Assembly (NCBI RefSeq): GCF_021730395.1
Contig: NC_069363.1
Location: 50,463,001 to 50,527,000 of the forward strand
Direction: 5' to 3'
DNA: 64,000 bases
From: Mercenaria mercenaria
Taxonomy: Eukaryota > Mollusca > Bivalvia > Venerida > Veneridae
Both the position numbers and the translations under genes were made by a program. Shown here in pieces: positions 56,460-64,000 of the stretch. The notes beneath the pieces are model-generated. The model was not told the origin of the DNA, did no database searches, and saw nothing but the letters and a program-made list of their open reading frames with translations. The first letter of the stretch is position 1; each line of letters opens with the position of its first letter.

Positions 56460-57665
56460 TCCAGTCATCCCGCTAAATTTCAACACTCTTGGCCTAGTGG
56501 TTCTCAAGTTACTGTTCAGGCTCCTGTGACCTTGACCTTTGATCAAGTGACCTCAAAATAAATAAGGGTCATCTACTCTGCATGTCCAATCATCCTATTA
56601 AATTTCAACATTGTAGGTCAAGTGGTTCTCAAGTTATTTCCAAAAAATGATTTTACATGAACAGGCCACTGTGACCTTGACCTTTAACGGAGTGACCCCA
56701 AAAACAATAGGGGTCACTTACTCTGCATGAACAATCATCCTATGAAGTTTCAACATTCTGGGTCGAGAGGTTCTCAAGTTATTGATTAGAAATGGTTTCC
56801 ATGTTAAGGCCCCTGTGACCTTGACCTTTAACAGGTGACCCTAAAATTGTTAGGGGTCATCTACTCTGCATGACCAATCATCCTATGAATTTCATCATTC
56901 TGGGTCAAGTGGTTCTCAAGTTACTGACCGGAAATGGTTTTCAATGTTCGGGCCCCTGTGACCTTGACCTTAAGCAGAGTGACCCTAAAATCGTTAGGGA
57001 TCATCTACTCTGCATGACCAATCATCCTATGAAGTTTCATCATTCTGGGTCAAGTGGTTCTCAAGTTACTGACCGGAAATGGTTTTCAATGTTCGGGCCC
57101 CTGTGACCTTGACCTTTAACAGAGTGACCCCAAAATCGTTAGGGATCATCTACTCTGCATGATCAATCATCCTATTAAGTTTCAACATTCTGGGTCAAGT
57201 GGTTCTCTAGTTATTGATCAGAAATGGTTTTCAATGTTCAGGCCCCTGTGACCTTGACCTTTGACGGAGTGACCTCAAAATCAATAGGGATTATCTACTC
57301 TGCATGACCAATCATCCTGTGAAGTTTCAACATTCTGGGTCAAGTGATTCTCTAGTTATTGATCGGAAATGGTTTTCAATGTTCAGGCCCCTGTGACCTT
57401 GACCTTTGACGAGTGACCCCAAAATCAATAGGGGTCATCTACTCTGCATGACCAATCATCCTATGAAGTTTCAACATTCTGGGTCAAGTGGTTCTCTAGT
57501 TATTGATCGGAAATGGTTTTCAATGTTCAGGCCCCTGTGACCTTGACCTTTGACGGAGTGACCCCGAAAACAATAGAGGTCGTCTACTCCAGCAGCCCTA
57601 CAACCCTATGAAGTTTGAAGGTTCTAGGTCAAATGGTTCTCCAGTTATTGCCCGGAAATGAAGTG
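56460..57665 (+). repeat. 145-bp tandem array, eight units, with nuclear-receptor-like half-sites
   Basis: GTGACCTTGACCTT occurs at about 56527, 56670, 56817, 56958, 57103, 57248, 57395 and 57538, spacing 141-147 bp. Each unit also has GGGTCATCTACTCTGCATGA, CAATCATCCTATGAAGTTTC and GGGTCAAGTGGTTCTC. Reverse-complemented, the core reads AAGGTCAAGGTCA, two AGGTCA half-sites in the extended TCAAGGTCA form used by monomeric orphan nuclear receptors. A single related fragment lies at about 22090. It is not coding. Confidence 0.9.
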
Positions 57666-57765
57666 TGACGTACGGACGGACGGGCGGACGGAAGGACGGA
57701 CCGACGGACAGGGCAAAAACAATATGTCTCCCCCAGAGAGGGGGGGGGGGGGGAGACATAAATAT
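57666..57765. repeat. (GGAC)n-rich end of a dispersed repeat
   Basis: GACGGACGGGCGGACGGAAGG and GGACAGGGCAAAAACAATAT lead to CTCCCCCAGAGAGGG with a G-run. The same GTCCGTCCGTCC...GGGGGCATATAG ending, inverted, occurs inside the 1.35-kb elements. It probably marks the terminus of the tandem-array element to its left. Confidence 0.6.
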
Positions 57766-58535
57766 AAAGGATTCGAAAATAAGTCGTCCATTGTTTTTGT
57801 ATTATGTAATTGTTTAGTGCTGGTATGAACTTTGAAGTCCAAAATGTAGAAGCTACCACTTGTTTCTTATAAAATACACCAGAAGCTTCACGATAGGCAG
57901 ATGGTATTCTGGGACGGAAAACTCTTGCTAGCTAATTAGGAATAATGACAATTGTTCGATTTCTTACTTAAAATAAATATCAAACACTAGGAAATATCAA
58001 TGAAAACCATGAAGAACGATTATTGGTTTTTTGTTCAAAATTGTTCTTGTAGTTTACAGGGATATTATGTAAAAAGCGTGTGTCAGTTTGTTTCATATGC
58101 AAATTTCACAATATCCAACGATAGGACTTATTTTTTGCCAAAAGCAATTAGCACACTCCACTCCGATAGCACACCGCCATGTGTTGTGCGAATATTCAGT
58201 CAATGGATTTAAAACAATGTTCAGAAGTTCAGTAATATGAAATTAATTGTATCATTTTTCATGAAAAATGTGTGAAAATGTTGCAACTTTGTGAAAGAAA
58301 AAGAGTTTATACATATTTATATTTCATATTTATTTATTTATTTAAGTCTCATTCACATGCATACAAACACATATAAAACAACTTTAAAAAATGCATATGA
58401 CCATTCTTGACATAGAATTATATGAGACTATCTAATCAAACATTAAATGACAACCGTAACATTTCTAGTTAATAACTAAAACAAGATTTACCCTGTGATC
58501 ATATCACCCTTGTACTTTATGTGAACCAGAGAACA
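57766..58535. other. Intergenic, no gene seen
   Basis: AT-rich. The 70-codon frame at 58000-58212 has no recognisable domain. Confidence 0.5.
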
Positions 58536-58978
58536 TATATGCAATATACATAAATACACATGCACCGATACAAACAAATACTTGCATCAGCATCCATACA
58601 TATATATTTCACACATAAACATAGCACATACGTATGCATATATATATATACATATACACACACATATATACATACACACATATAAATGCATACATATACA
58701 TATACACATATATACATACATACATACATACATAGATACATACACATACACATATATATACACACATATACTAACATACATATATACCCATATAAATAAT
58801 AAATACACCTATACACATATAAACACATATACATACATACATGTATATACATACCCATCTACATATATATCCACCTACATATACATACATAGGTACCGAC
58901 CTACGTATATATACACACATACATACATACACGCACATAAAAAGTAATATACATACATACACAAATATACAACACAGC
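58536..58978. repeat. (CATA/TACA)n complex microsatellite
   Basis: About 440 bp of imperfect ACATACATAC- and TATATACACA-type repeats abut the 3' end of the minus-strand LINE. Tyr/Ile/His-rich or Val/Cys/Tyr-rich frames here are artefacts. Confidence 0.9.
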
Positions 58979-59130
58979 ATTAAAGAAAGGCAACTCAATA
59001 GCCTAAATAGGCTTAGCTGTTTATATGCCCAATAGATTTATCTTCCCTTTTCCACAATATTCAAGTTCTATTTACATGATAAAACTAAGGAGTCATTGCT
59101 AATCGTTGTATTAAAAACCATATAAAATGT

Positions 59131-60800
59131 CTATAGACACTGCCTTGGTAAATAAATCTTTTCAAATATGCTCATACTCCTGACAGTATAATAACACATG
59201 TTTTTCACTTCAATACCATTTCTGCATATTGGGCATATTCTTTGATTTAAAGGTAATCTCTCGTATCTGCCTATTTCAAGTCTGATAGGGGCGACACCAC
59301 ATCTAAACTTTCCGAAAGCTGTTCTATGTTTATAAGGCAACATTGTCTTAACATATGATTCAGTTTCAAAATTAAACTTAAAAGATCTGTAAGTCCTCAA
59401 TTTATTTCCTCCACTACCAGTATTACTGTTAATGATATGTAGTGTCTCAATCCATGTATCAAGATACTCATTTAAATATGAGGTGGTTAATCTATCATTC
59501 AAAAACTTTTTATTCAATACACCATTTATGTTAAAAAATTCACCACAGTTGTATTTTTCAAAAAGTTCCTTTATTCTATATTGCCAATTTTTACATGCTC
59601 TACTAGCAAGCTTAATACAGTATTTATTAACTAAACTATTTATTCTTAAATTACTCATACACGCCAACCTACACCAAGTGCCTGCCACACATTTAAGTTG
59701 TTTAACAAATATTGGTTCCCAACCCATGTCACCGGCGACTGCAGCACTTGGTGTATATCGGCCTATACCAAGAAAAAAACCTCATGGCTCGATTCTGAAT
59801 TGCTTCTATGCAAGAAAAAGTCCTTGTACCCCAAATAGCTGCCCCATACCCAATGACTGGCCATACCATAGAATCATACAATTTCTGATATACATCAAAT
59901 TGCATACCTCCCAGAATTTTAAATTTTGCAATAAGTAATCCAAGGACTCTACCCGCTGCTTTAGCAACAAATTTAGCAGTGAAATTATAGTCAAGAAATT
60001 CATTCAAACTAAACCAAGATAAACATAATTATCAATAATTGCTAAATTGTTTGATCCACATTTAAATTGAAACAATATCCTTGGTGCAGACTTACTTCTA
60101 AAATGTATAATATTGCTTTTCTGGGAATTGATAAGCATATGATTTCTGTCACACCAATCACATAAAATATCTAACATTCTCTGTAAATCTTGTTTATTCT
60201 TTGCTAAGAGAACAACATCATCTGCATACAATAAAATTGACAAGATTTTACAATCATCTAGTTCAATTCCTAGCCGTACAGCATTGATTTTCACTGCTAG
60301 ATCATTTATAAAGCAATTAAAAAGAACAGGGGACAAGATACACCCTTGTCTTAAACCCATATTAACATCAAACCATTCTGAAGTATATCCATTTAATTTG
60401 ATACAAGAACTAACACAAGAGTATAATGATTTGATAACATGTAACATTTTACAGTTAACACCCATGTCAGAAATATGCTTCCATAAAATTGAGCGATCGA
60501 TTGAGTCGTACGCCTTTTTAAAGTCAATAAATGCGGCATAAGTTGGAAGTTTCTTTCTTAACCTAGTTTCTACAATAGAGGTAATGGTGGATAGATGATC
60601 AACCGTATTACGCTTTCTACGAAAGCCGTTTTGCTCGTCTACCAATTTTGAATTTTCTTCTAACCAAGATGATAATCTTTCGTTGATAACCGAACAGTAT
60701 AGCTTATACATTGTTGGTGCCAAAGTAATACCACGGTAATTCATTGGATTCAACGGGTCAGTTGTACTAGACTTAGGAATGGGGTTAATAATACCTTTTC
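59131..60800 (-). pseudogene. LINE ORF2, reverse transcriptase and C-terminal part, frameshifted
   Basis: The polymerase core is open from about 60800 to 60004: NYRGITLAPTMYKLYCSVI, NGFRRKRNTVDHL, AAFIDFKKAYDSIDR, GLRQGCILSPVLFNCFINDL and the catalytic LLYADDVVLLA. A frame change near 60005 leads to a thumb-like part with GYGAAIWGTRTFSCIEAIQN (from about 59860). Another near 59730 leads to the C-terminus with FGKFRCGVAPIRLEIGRYER and RICPICRNGIEVKNMCYYTV, a Cys knuckle whose normal His is not visible in this frame. There is no RNase H domain. Confidence 0.8.
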
Positions 60801-62490
60801 TCCAATCCCGTGGTATTATACCAGTTTCAAATCATACATTGAAAAATACATGTAAAAAAGGAATAGGAGTGTCATTTCTGAAAACTTCATAAGGCAGATT
60901 ATGAAATCCACAAGATTTACGTAAACTAGATTTTTCTATGGCTTTCTTAATTTCATAAAATGATATATTATTATCTAATAGAGGGATAAAATTTTCCCTT
61001 TCATCCTGAATAAAATCACGAGATAAACCATCAGGGCCATCAGCAGACGGACCATTCAAAAGATCTTTGAAGCTATCTTTCCAGTGTTCTAACACCTTAT
61101 TCTGATCTGTAACCAGCACACCATATTCATCAACATATTCAAATGGTATTTTGTGATTTTTGTCTTGCCAATAGTTTTCCTGAATTTGTTCTGGTCTTTT
61201 TCTACTAAACTTAATAATTCCTCCTGCTGTTTAAACCAAAAATTTTTCTTTTAGCTTTCTGAACTTCCCTGTCAAAATTTTTACGACAGTTTTTATAAAT
61301 ATTATTTAACTCTTTTCTAATACTGTAAGATCGACTATTTAGCCAATTCTTTTCAGATATACAAACATTGTTCCACAGCCGACTTAAATGATCATTCCAC
61401 CATGTTTTTCCGACCCTACTCTTTTTATTTATGCGAGAACTATTAAGCACAATACGTTTATAAGGTATTTTATCATACATATCTTGCTTTATGGCTTTGC
61501 ATAGTGTCTCACATGCAGCCTCAATATCGACCTGTGAACGAAAACCTTGTGCCAGATTATGTACAGTTTGAAGAAAATCTGAAGCAACATCATTATCTTT
61601 TAAAAAGCTATTTGAAATATTTTGTACATCAAATTTAATATCTTGTTTTCCTGAATTTACATCAGAATCAACATAATAGAAATCAAATGCTATGTTCCAC
61701 TGTAAAAAGGAATGGTCTGGAACTCCTACTGGCTGTAAGATATTTGCAATATTTACTAACTCGGAAGATCGAATGACCTTAAATTCAAAATACAAGTACA
61801 GCTCATCATGGCTAACAAGGCAGTAGTCCACTACTGAACACCCTTGTGGCCTGATACACGTAAAGTTCTTTTTTAAAATAGTTTCTGCCATTTAAAATAC
61901 AATAATTAGCACCAATTAAAAAGTCAATAAAAACATCGCTATACTCATTACATGTATAATCAACTACATTTCTAATAGGTAAACAATCAACACCTTCAAT
62001 ATAGTCGGCTTCATCGCCGCAACGGCTATTTAAATCACCGCATATACAAATGACACCTTTGTTCTGATATTCATATATGTTACACAAAAGCTTATCATAA
62101 AATACAGATGCATCAATTTGCCTAGTTGAGTTCTTTGGAGGTAAATAACATACACACATGTACAAAGATTTATTATTTACCTTATTTTTAAACAAAGCCA
62201 AAGAATACATTCTTCTCTATCATTCTCTACAGATATATAAAAAAAATTGGAAGAGATCATATTTCACCAAAAAACCTACACCCCCAGAACCCGTCCAAGC
62301 ATTAACATGCAAGTTTTGCCTATTATTCCCAAACCATTTATATTTTTCAAGAAATATAGTGTCATTATTTTTAAGATGTGTTTCTGCAATGCCTATTATG
62401 TCCAAATCAAGGTAGTTAATACAGTCATTTCTTAACTGGAAATTAATGGAGCCCTTATCAGTATTCCATCCATTGACGTTCCAAAATCCT
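60800..62490 (-). pseudogene. LINE ORF2, endonuclease and linker part, frameshifted
   Basis: GFWNVNGWNTDKGS opens an APE-type endonuclease. LDIIGIAETHL carries the catalytic Glu. YMCVCYLPP, VICICGDLNSR (the GDxN motif) and VPDHSFLQW (equivalent to the SDH motif) follow in order. Frame changes lie near 62250, 61885 and 61215. The linker contains KTWWNDHLSRLWN and the conserved DGPDGLSRDF, SFYEIKKAI and KSCGFHNLPYEVF that precede the polymerase, with another frame change near 60835. Confidence 0.75.
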
Positions 62491-62498
62491 GTAGGTAT

Positions 62499-63606
62499 CT
62501 ATCTCCGTCTTTGACCACCTGATTGGTTATTTCGGTATCCGCCACGTTGACCGCCTCGCTGACCACCATTTGTTGCCATCCCCTTTGCTGAGATCTTCCG
62601 TTATCGTTTCTCCCATTTGTTCCCCGAGGACTGTCAGCAATCTGACCTCTATTTACACTTTGCTCATTCTGTCTATTGTTGTTAGCATTACCAGCCCTAT
62701 GTTGACTGCTGACTGAATATTTATTTGTATCAACAACTCGCGATCCTCTTACACTAATGTTAGAATTTCCTTCCTTAATGACCTTAACAATTACACGCAT
62801 GTTAGATGCCATTTTCCTGTCTTCTTTGGTTTGGTCACTGTAGATGTAAACTGCATTAAATCTATCACTATCTTTTAAATTTCGTTTTGCACCAAGGATT
62901 TTCTTTTTATCGTTCACGTCCTTGCATTCCGCAATCACAACTCCTGGTTTATTGTTGAATGATTCCTTCCTCACAACCTTGGTTAGTGACACATCACGTA
63001 GTGAAGACCTTCACCTATAAGGTCATTTACCTGTCTTTGAAGATTTTCCGAGACATGATATGGTAGGTTTCTAATCACCACATTACACTCAATGTCAGTA
63101 TGTCAGTATTCTGAATATATTCCACTTGGTTTCGTGTGAGCTCTTCTATTTTCTCAGCAATTTGGGAAATATCATCCATTACCTCCTTTCGCACATCACC
63201 TATCTTACTATCTATCTCATTCCGCAACTTTGCTGTTTCAGAACTTATTCTCTTATCGAACACTTTTGTTAATTTGTCTGTAATCTTTTCAGTTATGCGT
63301 TTCTCAGAGTCAGAAATATGCTCTTGCAGCGAATCCATACGCATGTTCATACTATCCTGTATTCTTTGCACATCCTTAGACAATTGAATCAGAAGGTCTA
63401 TATCTAAATCTGCATTAGTTGTGCCATTTCTTTGGAACACGTTGGGTCGCTCCATGTCCGGTCCCAAAATTTTGTCAGTTAACGTATCGCTATTACTTTT
63501 ATATTTTTTTAACAGATTCTTCATTATCCATAGATGCATGTCTCCGCTTCCTGGAGAGATCCGTAGTTGGGGCATTCACCCTGGCAACTGGCTGCGACGA
63601 CATAAC
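62499..63606 (-). pseudogene. LINE ORF1 (nucleic-acid chaperone), frameshifted
   Basis: ATG at 63606 starts MSSQPVARVNAPTTDLSRKR. A frame change in the A-run near 63510 leads to the next frame, with a long heptad-rich region (about 63420-63120, LIQLSKDVQRIQDSMNMRMD and onwards) predicted to form a coiled coil. After another change an RRM-like domain starts CNVVIRNLPYHVSENLQRQV and continues with LTKVVRKESFNNKPGVVIAE after a third change. The tail, NGGQRGGQRGGYRNNQSGGQ and RRR, is RGG-box like. This order is that of L1-type ORF1 RNA-binding proteins. Confidence 0.75.
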
Positions 63607-63610
63607 TAAG

Positions 63611-64000
63611 TCAATCTCTGGCCTCTATGCCATTGTCACAATATCGTACCGTCAAGTATATTTTAAAAAGTAAACATAACAGAAATCAAGATATTATTTG
63701 TCAATGATTGATTTTTTTAAATCTTTTCCGCCATTGCATGTTGTTAACATTATATTAATGTCTGGCAAACTAACCCAGGAAGTCACGATATTATATCAGT
63801 ATATGTAAATAATATATTGATCTAATGTAATTATTTGAGAGTAAGAACATTAATATTTGGTCCAGGGATATATTATGAAGGTATAATTGAACACTATGCC
63901 ACAACAATAAAAGTATCTTTTCAAAGCCTGACTTAACATCTACCCAGTTAATTTTCTAAAATAGACCGGTCCATCATTCAATTTAGGCAGAACCACTTAA
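63611..64000. other. Flank of the LINE, no gene seen
   Basis: AT-rich sequence to the window end. The exact 5' border of the LINE and any target duplication could not be fixed here. Confidence 0.4.

Larger units (their letters stand above)
58985..63610 (-). mobile_element. Nearly full-length, frameshifted non-LTR retrotransposon (LINE)
   Basis: Both open reading frames are present on the minus strand in the right order. ORF1 (63606 to 62499) is coiled coil, RRM-like domain and an RGG-type tail. ORF2 (about 62490 to 59131) holds an APE-type endonuclease, the reverse transcriptase and a C-terminal Cys knuckle. ORF1 stops at TAG (62499-62501) with ORF2 coding starting almost at once (GFWNVNGW). 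About three frameshifts in ORF1 and six in ORF2 show that this copy is dead. The 3' end meets a microsatellite near 58980, which may have been the target or may descend from the tail. No target duplication was identified. The clade is uncertain (L1/Tx1-, CR1- or jockey-like). Confidence 0.85.

Noticed and set aside
58517-58998. Tyr/Val/Cys- and His/Ile-rich frames of 70-120 codons
   Set aside because: Microsatellite translations without any real protein character.
59432-59938. 168-codon plus-strand frame opposite the LINE ORF2 C-terminus
   Set aside because: The minus strand carries recognisable LINE motifs. The plus-strand peptide is an antisense by-product.

Overview
This window looks like nuclear DNA from a marine bivalve, most plausibly a venerid clam. 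It is AT-rich, its genes are split into short exons by long introns, and it is packed with tRNA-derived SINEs, palindromic MITEs, minisatellites and decayed non-LTR elements of kinds common in bivalves. The taxon is an inference from repeat style, because no marker gene is present.

The backbone is a same-strand (+) array of three paralogous genes, called here paralogs 1, 2 and 3. Each has three coding exons with both introns in phase 1. Exon 1 is a 40-nt coding exon. Exon 2 encodes a Pro/Gln/Met-rich, probably disordered N-terminal region. Exon 3 encodes about four membrane segments, an E/D-D-x-P-Q motif in the third, and a loop with 17-22 cysteines before the last. Paralog 1 (exons at 6993-7292 and 8632-9530) lacks its first exon, which should lie a few hundred bases left of the window. 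Paralog 2 (24046-24085, 30293-30586, 32092-32978) is complete at 406 codons. Paralog 3 (42267-42306, 44351-44974, 47195-48066) is complete at 511 codons and carries six 20-residue repeats where the others have about one. I do not recognise the family. The P-Q motif suggests a remote XK/XKR-like relationship, which is only a hypothesis.

Paralogs 1 and 2 sit in a tandem segmental duplication (about 1-17283 and 24360-38033). Aligning the two copies exposes later insertions with exact ends: two TTAA-flanked elements in copy 2 (25676-29669 and 33279-34006), a SINE with a 16-bp target duplication (29829-30090), a 624-bp element inside a minisatellite (35881-36504), and a G-rich insertion in copy 1 (9779-10390). 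A third TTAA element (14980-16496) is present only in copy 1.

Other gene material: an unrecognised 314-codon reading frame on the minus strand (38223-39167) with a CRE-like site upstream; an EF-hand exon on the minus strand (50429-50584); a possible last exon with no methionine (49419-49636); and a possible signal-peptide exon (37980-38023) with a copy lacking ATG at 17228-17271.

The right third (about 50-64 kb) is mostly repeats: palindromic elements, a second copy of a 1.35-kb inverted-terminal-repeat element with (TAG)n inside, a complete SINE, a 145-bp tandem array carrying TGACCTTGACC in each unit, microsatellites, and a nearly full-length but frameshifted LINE on the minus strand (about 58985-63610). 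I saw no CRISPR, rRNA, free-standing tRNA gene, or retrovirus/LTR element.
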